From Ariolimax columbianus (taxonomy: Eukaryota > Mollusca > Gastropoda > Stylommatophora > Arionidae), in contig JAVGWX010000002.1 of assembly GCA_036924085.1 (NCBI GenBank), positions 156,569,316 to 156,633,315 on the forward strand: DNA of 64,000 nt, in the 5' to 3' direction. Both the position numbers and the translations under genes were made by a program. The notes under the pieces were generated by a model, which made no database searches, was not told the DNA's origin, and saw only the letters and a program-made list of their open reading frames with translations. Of this stretch, positions 11,582-23,916 are shown one piece after another. Within the stretch, counting starts at the first letter, position 1; each line of letters begins with the position of its first letter.

Positions 11582-11960
11582 CATACTGACCGGACATGTT
11601 AGTCAGGGTCAGGCAAAATATGCTGACCGGACATGTTAGTCAGGGTCAGGCAAAATATGCTGTCCAAGACCCTCACCTCGACTTCCTCACAGATTTCCAT
11701 AGAAACAGGCTGTTTCCATGGTAGCCTGGCTAACTAGGTGGCGAATCGACGTGTTCTCAGAAAGTAGTGAGCAGCACGCAGATGAACCCAAGCATAGCAC
11801 AACAGCCTGGAGTACTCTGGTATACCTACATCAGCAGGCTCGAAATCTGAGGAGAGCTACTGCACCTGCCATTGAATGCATTCTTCAGGGCGCACAAATA
11901 TGTAGAATGACTAAATACCGGCGTCCAACAACATTCAATATTTTCCCCCATGATAATGTT
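11582..11960 (+). repeat. Dispersed repeat, family H copy 3, with a two-copy 38-bp core
   Basis: Two 38-bp tandem units (ctgaccggacatgttagtca...) are followed by 'ctgtccaagaccctc', then 'agaaacaggctgtttcc' and 'gcctggctaactagg'. The order of tandem core, 'ctgac/tccaagacc' motif and 'gaaacaggctg' block is shared with 18990-19315 and 44726-44935. This resembles non-autonomous Helentron/pearl-type elements with core repeats, but the termini were not verified. Confidence 0.5.
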
Positions 11961-12046
11961 TCATGAATATTCATCACCGGTATGGAGTTACGAGCTCACG
12001 AAATGTTGAAACACGTCAACAACTGTGGACCGATATTATAAGTGTA

Positions 12047-12086
<40 letters not shown>

Positions 12087-12875
12087 CATCCCTATCTATC
12101 TATCTCTGTCTATCTCTCTGTCTATCTCTCTATCTCTCTATCCATATCTGTCTCTCTCTCTCTCTCTTTCTCTCCCTCCCTATCTATCTATCTATCTCTG
12201 TCTATCTCTGTCTGTCTGTCTGTCTCTCTATCCATATCTGTCTGTCTCTCTGTTTATCTCTATCTGTCTCTCTATCTCTGCCTGTCTCTCTGTCTATTTA
12301 TGTCTATCTCTCAATGCCTTTCTCTCTCTTTGTATGTATGCTGTTTGTCTTTCTCTCTCTCTCTCTCTCTCTCTATCTCTGTATGTATGTCTGTCTCTCT
12401 GTATGTATGTACGTCTCTCTATGTATGTACGTCTCTCTCTCCATGTACGTCTCTCTCTCTATGTATGTACGTCTCTCGCTATGTATGTACGTCTCTCTAT
12501 GTATGTACGTCTCTCTGTATATATGTACGTCTCTCTCTATGTATGTACGTCGCTCTCTCTGTATGTATGTACGTCTCTCTCTCTCTGTATGTATGTACGT
12601 CTCTCTCTATATATGTATGTCTCTCTCTATGTATATACGTCTCTCTCGATGTATGTACGTCTCTCTCTCTGTATGTACGTCTCTCTCTCTCCCTGCTTGT
12701 TTGTCTCTCTCAATCCCTCTCAGTGTGTATGTATGTCTCTCTCTCTATTTCTCCCTGTCTGTATCTCTCTGTCTCTATTTCTGCCTTCAACACTCTTTCT
12801 CTCTCTTTCTTTCTCTCACTCACATACACACACATACACCACATCCACACACACACGCAAACACACACACACTGT
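12047..12875. repeat. (CT)n and tctctctatgtatgtacg pyrimidine-rich satellite, then (CA)n
   Basis: Pure CT grades into 'tctatc', then 16-20-bp units 'tctctctatgtatgtacg', back to CT, and finally CA repeats at about 12820-12872. All three plus-strand frames are open (Ser/Leu or Val/Cys-rich), which is an artefact. Confidence 0.95.
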
Positions 12876-12964
12876 GTTACATGAATATCCATCTGGTTAT
12901 CTTTGGAATATTTTGGTGGAACAGATTTCCTCCATACGTTCTTTCTGTGGGCCATATTCTTTAG

Positions 12965-13830
12965 TTCCACTCATGAGACTCCAGCTAATCTGGTCTCCCC
13001 CCACCCCCCTCCTTCCTTCATATCACCTCCTTTCCCTTTCTGTTCCACCTATGAAACTCTAGATGGTCAGGTCTCCTTCCTTCACATCACCTCCTTTCCC
13101 TTTCTGTTCCACCTATGAAACTCTAGATGGTCAGGTCTCCTTCCTTCACATCACCTCCTTTCCCTTTCTGTTCCACCTATGAGACTCTAGCTGGTCAGGT
13201 CTCCTTCCTTCACATCACCTCCTTTCCCTTTCTGTTCCACCTATAAGACTCCAGCTGGTCAGGTCTCCTTCCTTCACATCACCTCCTTTCCCTTTCTGTT
13301 CCACCTATGAAACTCTAGCTGGTCAGGTCTCCTTCCTTCACATCACCTCCTTTCCCTTTCTGTTCCACCTATGAAACTCTAGCTGGTCAGGTCTCCTTCC
13401 TTCACATCACCTCCTTTCCCTTTCTGTTCCACCTATGAAACTCTAGATGGTCAGGTCTCCTTCCTTCACATCACCTCCTTTCCCTTTCTGTTCCACCTAT
13501 AAGTCTCCAGCTGGTCAGGTCTCCTTCCTTCACATCACCTCCTTTCCCTTTCTGTTCCACCTATGAAACTCTAGCTGGTCAGGTCTCCTTCCTTCACATC
13601 ACCTCCTTTCCCTTTCTGTTCCACCTATGAAACTCTAGCTGGTCAGGTCTCCTTCCTTCACATCACCTCCTTTCCCTTTCTGTTCCACCTATGAAACTCT
13701 AGATGGTCAGGTCTCCTTCCTTCACATCACCTCCTTTCCCTTTCTGTTCTACCTATAAGACTCCAGCTGGCCTGCCATTCTTTCACCTCACTTCACATCA
13801 CCTCCTTTCCCTTTCTGTCGTAAAATCACT
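12965..13830. repeat. 64-bp minisatellite, about 13 copies
   Basis: The 64-bp unit contains 'cacatcacctcctttccctt' and 'ctgttccacctatgaaactc'. Copies are highly similar, with gatgg/gctgg and aaact/agact variants. The stretch 13831-14285 after it has no recognisable gene. Confidence 0.95.
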
Positions 13831-14289
13831 GTTGTGGTGGTGGTTACTATAGCACTTTGTTTTACATGATGAGTTTGCTAACCTCACATACAACCCTCTT
13901 CAGTCGCATTCTTCGACCACTAAATGGGTGAAGTGACCCCGTTATTTGTTCTGCAATAATAAACGGCCTTGATAGCGACATCCGGTGTACATCTGCCATC
14001 TATATACTTAGTTATTTGATTCACTTCGTTACATATCTTGCATTCTTGGAAACCTACTAAAAGGCATATAACTGGTTCCCGAGTGGGGAAGAATAGACGT
14101 TAAGGTTGACACATAGCAAACACGGCTGTCAGTGATGAAGTGTTAACAATTTAAGTGTGTGCGAGGCTTCAGTTTATTTATAAGGTCAGGGTGGCCAACT
14201 CTCTTTTTTGCTGCATTGCCTCTCTAACAGAAATCCAGGTTGCTATTTACAACTAAGTAGACTGGAGTTAGGGATAGATACGACATGCA

Positions 14290-15050
14290 CATATAAGATA
14301 GGGACAGACAAAATAGGGACGGAGAAGAAAGGGACAGGCAAGATAAGGACAGATAAGATAGGGACAGGCAAGATAGGGACAGACAAGATAAGGACAGACA
14401 AGATAAGGACAGATAAGATAAGGACAGAGAAGATAGGGAAAGAAACTATAGGGACAGAGACGATTGGGACAGACAAGATAAGGACAGATGAGATAAGGAC
14501 AGATAAGATAAGGACAGACAAGATAGGGACAGATAAGATAGGGACAGACAAGATAGGGACAGACAAGATAGGGACAGACAAGATAGGGACAGACAAGATA
14601 GGGAAAGAAACTATAGGGACAGAGAAGATAGGGACATACAAGATAGGGAAAGAAACTATAGGGACAGAGAAGATAGGGACAGACAAGATAGGGACAGAGA
14701 AGATAGGGACAGAGAAGATAGGGACATACAAGATAGGGACAGACAAGATAGGGACAGACAAGATAGGGACAGACAAGATAGGGACAGACAAGAAAGGGAC
14801 AGACAAGATAGGGACAGACAAGATAGGGACAGACAAGATAGGGAAAGAAACTATAGGGACAGAGAAGATAGGGACATACAAGATAAGGACAGAGACGATT
14901 GGGACAGACAAGATAAGGACAGATAAGATAAGGACAGAGAAGATAAGGACAGAGACGATTGGGACAGACAAGATAAGGACAGAGAAGATAGGGACATACA
15001 AGATAAGGACAGATAAGATAAGGACAGAGAAGATAGGGACAGAGGAGCTG
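14290..15050. repeat. 15-bp array (gggacagacaagata), about 50 copies
   Basis: The 15-bp units have a few variants (aaggacag, gggaaagaaactata) arranged in recurring blocks. It reads as repeated DKIGT on plus and is open in two frames on minus. The double-strand openness marks it as satellite rather than gene. Confidence 0.95.
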
Positions 15051-15124
15051 ATCTATCGAGACCAAGTGAAATTACGAGGAGGGATACGATTGTCTAGTAG
15101 ATAACCTCAGGCTTCACTGAGCTA

Positions 15125-15845
15125 CTTAACATTGAGCAAGTTAACATCGAGCAAGTTAACATCGAGCAAGTTAACATCGAGCTAGTTAACATCGAGCAAG
15201 TTAACACCGAGCTAGTTACCGAGCTAGTTAACATCGAGCTAGTTAAATGGAGCTAGTTAACATCGAGCAAGTTAACATCGAGCTAGTTAACATCGATCGA
15301 GCTAGTTAACATCGAGCTAGTTAACATCGAGCAATTTAACCTCGAGCTAGTTAACATCGAGCAATTTAACATCGAGCTAGTTAACATCGAGCAATTTAAC
15401 ATCGAGCTGGTTAACATCGAGCTAGTTAACATCGAGCTAGTTAACATCGAGCAATTTAACATCGAGCTAGTTAACATCGAGCAATTTAACATGGAGCTAG
15501 TTAACATCGAGCAGTTTAACATCGAGCCAGTTAACATCGAGCTAGTTAACATCGAGCTAGTTAATATCGAGCAATTTAACATCTAGCTAGTTAACATCTA
15601 ACTAGTTAACATCTAGCTAGTTAACATCTAACTAGTTAAAATCGAGCTAGTTAACATCTAGCTAGTTAACATCTAGCTAGTTAACATCTAACTAGTTAAC
15701 ATCTAACTAGTTAACATTGAGCAAGTTAACATCTAGCTAGTTAACATCGAGCACGTTAACATCGAGCTAGTTAAAATCGAGCTAGTTAACATCGAGCAAG
15801 TTAACATCGAGCAAGTTAAGATCGAGCTAGTTAACACTTCAGCGC
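15125..15845. repeat. 15-bp array (gttaacatcgagcta), about 48 copies
   Basis: A second 15-bp array, unrelated in sequence to the one ending 75 bp earlier. Units contain the 6-bp palindrome GTTAAC and often AGCT-like centres. Variants such as gagcaa, tagcta and taacta occur in runs. Confidence 0.95.
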
Positions 15846-17395
15846 GTTAAATGTCAAAGAGCTAGCATCAACAATCTCGTTGCAGTATTTCATAACAAAC
15901 AATTACAACGATAATAACGAACTAACAATCACAAGTAATGCACAATATTATCGCCATTGAATTTACTTACACCACGTTAAGAAATATATCACCAACTAAA
16001 GTGTCCAACACAGAGTCTAAGCGTTTACCACCACACTAAACTGTCCGTATTCACGAAAGTGAGACAGCTTGAAGGTTCGACAAAGTCTGAAGTGTAACGA
16101 GAGGACGACCTTCAGCATAATCAGGTCTTGTCAACTGACACGTACTATGGTCTACTTTGCTGAAGTAAATCATCGGTAAGAACGGGTGCAGGTAAAGGCT
16201 AAGAGAATATGGTAATCCGTGTATGTCTGTATCCGGTTGTCATGTCCGTTTGTTTCTTTTGTAGATTGTTATATGTTTTATTTGTTGTACTTTGTCCCCG
16301 ATAAAGACCTTATTGCCGTAACGTGGGTTTCGTTTTGTTTCGGTTCCGATGTCGAGCATATTTGTATCAACTGTTGACCTTCAGTATAGCCGAAGCTTTC
16401 ATTTGTTTATTATAGAAATCGTGAATGCTGTCTTGCTCATATTAATCCTCCGTGTTGTTGTTTTGTTGTTAGAAGGCAATCGCTATTGGTTCATTTCATT
16501 CTTGACGTTTCTTTGGTGTAGGTTACAGTGGCTCTTCTTACATCCCGGCGTGTACTTGAGAAGGTGAATCGGGGTCCTCCTGGCTGTAGTGAACTGTTAG
16601 GATCATCAGTAAGATCACCACTATGGAGACCACATTTTGGATCCTCACTATGTGGCCAGACCGCTGGGACAGAACATGTTTATAGGAACACCTCGAGGGA
16701 GTGAGATGGGGGTCTTTATCAGTATGTTAGGCCTCAATCATGTTATTCTTCGCTAACAGGCCTTCTTCTTCTTTTTCTTCTTCTTCTTCTTCTTCTTCTT
16801 CGTCGTCGTCGTCCTTCGACGAAAATTTACTCCTTTTTTTTGTATTACGCTTGTTTTATTCTTCTTTATAGTTTTATTTTTATTGTTCCTTTTTGTGTTA
16901 TTATTTTTCTTGTTCTTTTTCTTGTTTGACTACTTTGTCTTCTTCTTTGTCTTCTTCTGCTTTTTCTTCCTTGTCTTCTTCATCCATGTTGTCTTCGTTT
17001 TCAATCTTTCTCTTCTTCTGCAGCGTCTATATATTTCCCGGGCCCTAAATAGGAGTAAAGAACAGCGGCACAGTAACCTGCCATACATATTGTAAGATGC
17101 GACTATTGTAGAACATATTGATACTGTACCAATCAATCAGTCTATCAGTCAATTAATTAAAACCTTTCAGCTCCTTGCAGTGCATATCTCTTCAACAACT
17201 GAACGCCAAGTTCTGTGCCATTCTTTTTAACTGTCCACGACTTCCCTGTTGCTTTTATGTTTAACACAAGCTATCCTTTTCATGTGTTTTTTCTTAGAAA
17301 TCTGAGTCACGTGCCCTGGGTATTCCAGCACAGAGACTGTCGTGCAATGTTAACAGCCGGTCTCCTAGACGTACGCCCTATCCAGCCCCATCGCT
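15846..17395. other. No recognised gene; includes a TTC-rich low-complexity stretch
   Basis: 15846-16760 and 17011-17395 hold no exon I can recognise. 16761-17010 is degenerate (TTC)n/(TTTTC)n pyrimidine sequence, like the stretch at 63610-63800. Confidence 0.5.
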
Positions 17396-17399
17396 TTCT

Positions 17400-18185
17400 C
17401 AAGTGTCACTGGTATCTTAACAGTCCTATCACAGAGTCCTATCACACAGTCCTATTCCACAGTCCCATCACGCATTCCTATAACACAGTCCCATCACGCA
17501 TTCCTATCCCACAGCCCTTACCCACAGTCCTTCCCCACAGTCCTTCCCCACAGTCCTATCACACAGTCCTATCACACAGCCCTATCCCAAAGTCCTTCCC
17601 CGCAGTCCTATCCCACAGTCCTATCCCACAGTCATATCCCACAGTCCTATCACACAGTCCTATCACACAGTCCTATCACACAGCCCTATCCCAAAGTCCT
17701 TCCCCGCAGTCCTATCCCACAGTCCTATCCCACAGTCCTATCCCACAGTCCTATCACACAGTCCTATCCCACAGCCCTATCCCACAGTCCTTCCCCACAG
17801 TCCTATCCCACAGTCCTTCCCCACCGTCCTATCCCACGGTCCTTCCCCACAGTCCTATCCCACAGTCCTTCCCCACAGTCCTATCCCACAGTCCTTCCCC
17901 ACAGTCCTATCCCACAGTCCTTCCCCACAGTCCTATCCCACAGTCCTTCCCCACAGTCCTATCCCACAGTCCTTCCCCACAGTCCTATCACACAGCCCTA
18001 TCCCACAGTCCTTCCCCACAGTCCTGTCCCACAGTCCTTCCATACAGTTAAATCCCACAATCCTTCCCCACAGTCCTTCCCCACAGTCCTATCCCACAGT
18101 CCTATCCCACAGTCCCATCCCACACTCTTTCCCCACAATCCTTCCCCACAGTCCTTCCCCACAGTTCTATTCCACAGTCCTACCA
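17400..18185. repeat. 12/13-bp array (cagtcctatccca / cagtccttcccca)
   Basis: About sixty pyrimidine-rich short units alternate between two forms, often as a 25-26-bp dimer. The long plus-strand open frame across it is an artefact. Confidence 0.93.
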
Positions 18186-18293
18186 ATTCAATCCCTCTAT
18201 TTGACACATGCCCTCACTGACTGAAATCCTGAACTTTTCTTGTTGCAGTTTTCGTTGATCTCCATGTTTCTTAGCCAGACAGTAGAATTTACT

Positions 18294-18632
18294 TTACATT
18301 GGATCTGAGCATTTGTATTTGTGTGGTGCATTAAAAATCTTTAGAAAAGATAAGCCCCTCAAGCCTTTTGTATTCTTAATCTGGCATCTGAATGTGTACC
18401 TGCCCCCTATATCTTGTTTTTTACCAAGATACATGAATGACTTCACATCTTGTAGTAGTGTGTCTTCAAACACAGTATAATCGTTGTTGTGCATGTACCC
18501 TAAATAATCTTTGTTTTCCCCAGTGAATCCCCATGCCCAATTTCGGTGACCACTAATCAAGTATATATTATTTGTTTTTAATTTTGCATTTGAAATTGGT
18601 CTCGTGACACAGACGAACCAGGTCATTGACAA
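18294..18632 (-). CDS. Unrecognised 112-codon open frame, possible gene fragment
   Basis: The frame has non-repetitive, protein-like composition: NWAWGFTGENKDYLGYMH, then DVKSFMYLGKKQDIGG and RYTFRCQIKN. The Y-x-F-x-C pattern near residue 88 faintly recalls the end of an immunoglobulin-like domain, but this is a weak impression. It has a stop codon close to the end and no obvious partner exons. It could be an exon, a retrocopy or part of a mobile element. Confidence 0.3.
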   Translation of the reverse strand: MSMTWFVCVTRPISNAKLKTNNIYLISGHRNWAWGFTGENKDYLGYMHNNDYTVFEDTLLQDVKSFMYLGKKQDIGGRYTFRCQIKNTKGLRGLSFLKIFNAPHKYKCSDPM

Positions 18633-18744
18633 AGTTCAAGCCACAAAATATTGTTTAGCCAAATTCCATTGAATTTCGTTTTCTTTGGTGTAAATTGTAA
18701 TCTTCGTAATCCTGTTAATAGCCAACTGAATGAGAAATTTAAAT

Positions 18745-18895
18745 TAATTAATTAATTAATAATAATAATAATAATAATATTAGTCGTCCATCGCAAGCGA
18801 TGACGACAACAGCAGTCAGACATGTGTTACACCTCACCAGCGATGACGACAGCAGTCAGACATGTGTTACACCTCACCGGTGAGTCCGGTGGTGG
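18745..18895. repeat. (AAT)n microsatellite and a 43-bp direct duplication
   Basis: 'aataataataat' is followed by two copies of a segment containing 'gcgatgacgacaacagcagt' and 'cagacatgtgttacacctca'. The ATT-type tail next to unique sequence may mark a minus-strand LINE 3' end. Confidence 0.6.
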
Positions 18896-18989
18896 CCGTA
18901 TAGCCCAATTCTGGCACGGAAACCCATTCCACATGTGCATCATTTCAGGTCAGAGTTAAGGAAACTGCGACGCTAGTCCAGTTAGGCAC

Positions 18990-19315
18990 ATCATTCTGAC
19001 CAGTATGTCGCGTCAGGGTAAGGGACAACATACTGACCAGTATGTCGCGTCAGGGTAAGGGACACCACACTGATCAAGACTACAATCTTTCTTCCACGTA
19101 TCGCTCCATGAAAACAGGCTGTTTTCAAGGGAGTGTGGCTGACGAGATGTGGATCTATGTGATCCTAGTAGTAGAGAGTGCCAAACAAGTGAAGTTAATC
19201 ATAGGACAACCGCCTGGAGGACCCTGGTTCACCTTCATCAGGTAGCTCGGCTTGTGAGGAAAGCTACTACAACCCGCCACGTTATGTCCTTTTCAGGGTG
19301 CACCAAAGACTAATC
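18990..19315 (+). repeat. Dispersed repeat, family H copy 4, with a two-copy 37-bp core
   Basis: Two 37-bp tandem units (ctgaccagtatgtcgcgtca...) are followed by 'ctgatcaagac', then 'gaaaacaggctgtttt', 'tgtggctgacgag' and 'gaggaaagctactac'. The organisation is the same as at 11582-11960. Confidence 0.5.
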
Positions 19316-20570
19316 TTACTCATTGTTGTCATTAAACAACAAGGTCAGAGTTGGACACGTGAGCGTCAGTTGTTTTTTCTGTTCGCATATAACGTTTTCT
19401 CTGCGCCTCGGAGGCCCGGCGTTCCTCAGCAGCGGAGGCACCTCTGATGGTGGTGCTACGCCATGAATGGTGTTCCTAATGATGATAATAATAGACACAC
19501 CTGTCTTGTACAATAATTCTCTTTTCAAGAACGCTGACTTGTATGTAGAATACATTTGATATCTTCGAACGTTTTTACAATTATGTTCGTGAATTTCACG
19601 GGCATTCTATAATGCATGAGCAACTTCTAGAATGATTTCCTGTAAAAACTGTCAAATGCCTTTCAAAATCCACAACTCTGATTAAAAAGGGTGAGTTCCA
19701 CTACACACATTGCTCAACTATTATTCGCAGTGTAACGATCTAATTCACACATCAACTAATTTGTCGAATGCCTGCCTATTTTTCTCTTAGCTGTTTAGAT
19801 ATGGTCTCTTTCAATCTATCTAGTGTCGCCACCAAGACAAAAGTGTATCGTGTTATTATCCACTCTGCTGCATGCCAGTGCGACATGGATAGTGTATACC
19901 AGACATGCCATACAGCTGAATCGTTTTCATTTGAGCTATCTGCATAGGCTGGGCAGGATCAGGTGACAGGACAAAGTGCCTAACTCTGAAATCCTTAGCA
20001 ATACTAATATGCGTTTAATGTACCATTCTGACAATAGGTCAGGTGCGATGGACGGTCATGTTCGCATGTCAAATAAATCCATCCACAAGCAGCCGTTATA
20101 CGGTGAGCACAAGACAGGCAGACGCTCACCGGAAGGGCAGAAGAAATTCTGCAGATACTACCTTTAAAGTGTCTCTGAAATGCTTCAATTTTGATGTCAC
20201 CTCCTGGGAGATGCTTGCACAAGACCGTACCACCTGGCGAGCTAGTATCACAGCAGGTGCTCAGATCGCGGAGAGTACAGTTATCGCGAAAGCATCAGCG
20301 AAAGCGTACTGCCCGAAATAACAATACACACACCGGTTTCACTGAATGTGGCAGGGTGAGCCATTCCAGAATTGGTCTTTACAGCCACCATAGAACACAT
20401 ATTTTGCATCTATAGTCGTATATATAGTTTCATTGTGTCGCCTTCTTTGATTGCGATGGTCAACTATTATTATTAGTTTGATGCTGTTCAATATTTTTTA
20501 GGTACTAATACGAATATTAATTCTCTCTAATTTGTGCAGTGCTGCAGATCATCAGTCTTTGGCAACTTAG
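19316..20570. other. No recognised gene
   Basis: Several short overlapping frames exist on both strands around 19.98-20.42 kb, but none shows a family motif or consistent splice sites. Confidence 0.5.
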
Positions 20571-20705
20571 CATTACTTCTAGCCTGCTGGTATTTCCTCT
20601 CTTTCCAAAAACCAACTTAGCCTTACTTCTAGCCTGCTGGTATTTCCTATCTTTCCCAAATCAAATTAGCCTTACTTCTAGCCTACTGGTATTTCATCTC
20701 TTTCC
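20571..20705. repeat. About 50-bp tandem repeat, 3 copies
   Basis: Three copies of 'ttacttctagcctgctggta' followed by 'tttcctctctttcc' with spacer variation. Confidence 0.85.
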
Positions 20706-20919
20706 CGAACTTTTGCATGCAATGTGTTGACTATCTTTATTGAAGTGCTGATGTACGCGTTGATTACTTCTGATGGGCTACTGTCTGGGCAAAGGCGATC
20801 TTGGATGGACATTTCACAAATGTTAGTCATAAACCAGCAGCTTTTACAAGCTTCCCTTGACATTCTCCAGGAGCCATTACAATAAATTGTTAAGTCTCTG
20901 GAAATTCCTGCATCAAAGT

Positions 20920-21360
20920 AAGGACATCTATATACCAACCCTGCTTCAAAGCTAGGACATCTACATACCAACCCTGCTTCAAAGTTAGGACATCTACTTA
21001 CCAACCCTGCATACATGTTAGGACATCTACATACCAACCCTGCATACAATTAGGACATCTACTTACCAACCCTGCAACAAAGTTAGGACATCTACATACT
21101 AACCCTCCAACGAATCTAGGACATCTACATACCAACCTTGCATCAAAGTTAGGACATTTACATACCAACCATGCATTCAAGTTAGGACATCTAAATACTA
21201 GCACTGCATACAAGTTAGGACTTCTACATACCAACCCTGCATACAAGCTAGGACATCTACATACCAACCCTGCATACAAGCTAGGACATCTACATACCCA
21301 CCCTGATACAAGTTATGACATCTACATACCAACCCTGCATACAGGTTTGGACTTCTACAT
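20920..21360. repeat. 33-bp minisatellite, about 13 copies
   Basis: The unit is 'taccaaccctgcatacaag' plus 'ttaggacatctaca', moderately diverged. Minus-strand open frames with a YVDVL..MQGW pattern are artefacts of the 11-codon period. Confidence 0.92.
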
Positions 21361-21594
21361 ACAAACAAGTTGTGCATATTAAAATCATGTAACTGATTAT
21401 ATTTAATTCTTAAATAACATGACATTAAATGACACAAGTTTAAAGGATCACCCATCACATCTTTAGTGCATCCGTCACATGTTGATGGTTCAAGTGGTTT
21501 TATCACTTGAGTCGTTGTGCATTACGAAATGTGTCGTTATGTCTGAAGTACTCTATGTGCCAACATATATTTAATTTATTCGCAGAATTTGAGA

Positions 21595-21790
21595 CCGTGA
21601 AAAACGAAAATTTAAGATTATGAGGTTAACCTCAACAAACGAAAATTTAAGATTTTGAGAATAACTGTAACAAACGAAAATTTAAGATTTTGAGAATAAC
21701 TGTAACGAAAGAAAATTTAAGATTTTGAGAATAACTGTAACAAACGAAAATTTAAGATTTTGAGAATAACTGTAACAAACGAAAATCAGA
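21595..21790. repeat. 35-bp minisatellite, about 5 copies
   Basis: The unit is 'gaaaatttaagattttgaga' plus 'ataactgtaacaaac'. The last copies are near-perfect. 21791-22295 after it shows no gene. Confidence 0.92.
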
Positions 21791-22297
21791 TTGCGTTGGA
21801 ATACACAAATCTGCAAGATGTGAAGTGATTCATATTTCTTGGTAGCAATGTAGACAGAGTAGGAGGTACAGAAAAAGATATCAGAATGAGAATACGGCGA
21901 AAAGGAAAGAAGAAGAGCATTAATTACATGTGAGAACTTTTTGAAATAAAAAAAAATTAGGCTTTCATAAAAATAGCAATCACAATTCCGTTGAAAAGAC
22001 CGTTCTATCGCAAATCTCTGAAACGTTGACAAAATAAAGACAACAATGGTCTAGGCACGCAATTTAGTAATGTGTGGCCAAACAGAATATTAAGATTGAA
22101 ATGGTATTATAATACTGCTAGATATCAATGTAACTAAGGGTGAAGAGAAGACAGAGGTTCGTGGTGGATAGCGCACACATTAAGGTCACATGCTGAAAGC
22201 ATTTCAAGTTAGTCTACCCAACTTGGAGGGAGTTGATGACGTAACAGTCAGGGGAGGTAATGCGGCGATAATGAGGAGATTGAGAACGAACGCAGAG

Positions 22298-23268
22298 AAG
22301 AAAAAGAAGAAGAAGAAGAAGAAGAAGAAGAAGAAGAAGAAGAAGAAGAAGAAGAAGAAGAAGAAGAAGGTCATCCTGCCTAAGAAGAAGGCCATCCTGC
22401 CTAAGAAAAAGGTCATCCTGCCTGAGAAGGTCAACCTGCCTAAGAAGAAGGTCATCCTGTCTAAGAAGAAGGTCATCCTACCTAAGAAGAAGGTCATCCT
22501 GCCTAAGAAGAAGGTCATCCTGTCTAAGAAGAAGGTCATCCTGTCTAAGAAGAAGGTCATCCTGCCTAAGAAGAAGGTCATCCTGTCTAAGAAGAAGGTC
22601 ATCCTGTCTAAGAAGAAGGCCATCCTGCCTAAGAAAGTCATTCTGTCTAAGAATAAGGTCATCCTGCCCAAGAAGGTCATCCTGCCTAACAAGAAGGTCA
22701 TCCTGTCTAAGAAGAAGGTCATCCTGCCCAAGAACGTCATCTTGTCCAAGAAGAAGGTCATCCTGCCTAAGAAGAAGGTCATCCTGTCTAAGAAGAAAGT
22801 CATCCTGCCTAAGAAGAAGGTCATCCTGCCTAAGAAGGTCATCCTGCTTAAGAAGATGGTCATCCTGCTTAAGAAGAAGGTCATCCTGTCTAAGGAGAAG
22901 GCCATCCTGCCTAAGAAGGTCATCCTGTCTAAGAAGAAGGTCATCCTGCCTAAGAAGGTTATCCTGCCTAAGAAGAAGGTCATCCTGCCGAAGAAGAAGG
23001 TCATCCTGCCCAAGAACGTCATCTTGTCTAAGAAGAAGGTCATTCTGCCTAAGAAGAAGGTCATCCTGTCTAAGAAGAAGGTCATCCTGCCTAAGAAGAA
23101 GGTCATCCTGCCTAAGAAGAAGGTCATCCTGTCTAAGAAGAATGCCATCCTGCCCAAGAAGGTCATCCTGCCTAAGAAGAAGGTCATCCTGTCTAAGAAG
23201 AAGGTCATCCTGCCCAAGAAGGTCATCCTGCCTAAGAAGAAGGTCATCCTGTCTAAGAAGAAGGGAAA
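22298..23268. repeat. (GAA)n tract leading into a 21/18-bp array, about 45 copies
   Basis: A pure (AGA)n run of about 70 bp grades into units of 'aagaagaaggtcatcctgcc' with cct/tct variants and occasional 18-bp forms. All units are multiples of 3, so a 367-codon Lys-rich frame (KKKVILP) and its reverse are both open. No gene is claimed. Confidence 0.93.
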
Positions 23269-23509
23269 CAATAAGGGGGACCTAGTAAAATGATCTCTCC
23301 ATTACTTCATCTTCGACAGCAGTGTTAGCTATGGCACTACTAATACATGTGTACGCCCTTTATGCGTAGTCAGTCCTTAGGTTAAATTAGGGCTTGTTTA
23401 CACAAAAGTAACCGTCATCGCTTCTCAAAACTTTCACAGTGTCAAATTAGCATATACAATAACATCACATACCTTTATATAAAAAGGCAACACAATATAA
23501 TGTAACAGT

Positions 23510-23878
23510 TCCCGCCGGAGCAGAGAGATTAGGACAGGGGTGATGTGGTTGCTGATAACAAATGTACCTGAATGCGTATCAAGGTCACTCACCGTCTCAA
23601 CAAAGGAGAACAGAGTTGGGGCAAAGAATGTGGACAGGTAGGAGCTGACCACTGGCCTTCCGATTTGGGTAGGAAGAGAATGATTGCCAGACGGATTGGC
23701 ATCGGGGCTTGCTGCGAGAGAATGAGTGACAGGTGTGCAAAGTGTTTCGTTCCAATAAGACTGAATATAGCCATCCCCTAAGATCCATTGGTCAAGCTCT
23801 GACTTTGCTTGAGTGTATATAACTCCAGACAAAGTTTAGCTCAGGAGGCTGGATGAAGAGGAGGGATAGAGAGATGAG

Positions 23879-23916
<38 letters not shown>

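Noticed and set aside
11963..13062. Three long overlapping Ser/Leu/Val-rich frames
   Set aside because: All three frames of one strand are open because the DNA is CT/GTATGTA repeat.
14208..15104. 298-codon frame of DKIGT repeats as a repeat protein
   Set aside because: The opposite strand is open in two frames over the same region, and the period is a stop-free 15 bp. No start context or non-repeat domain is seen.
22190..23293. 367-codon Lys-rich KKKVILP protein
   Set aside because: A (GAA)n microsatellite grades into the array and the reverse strand is equally open.
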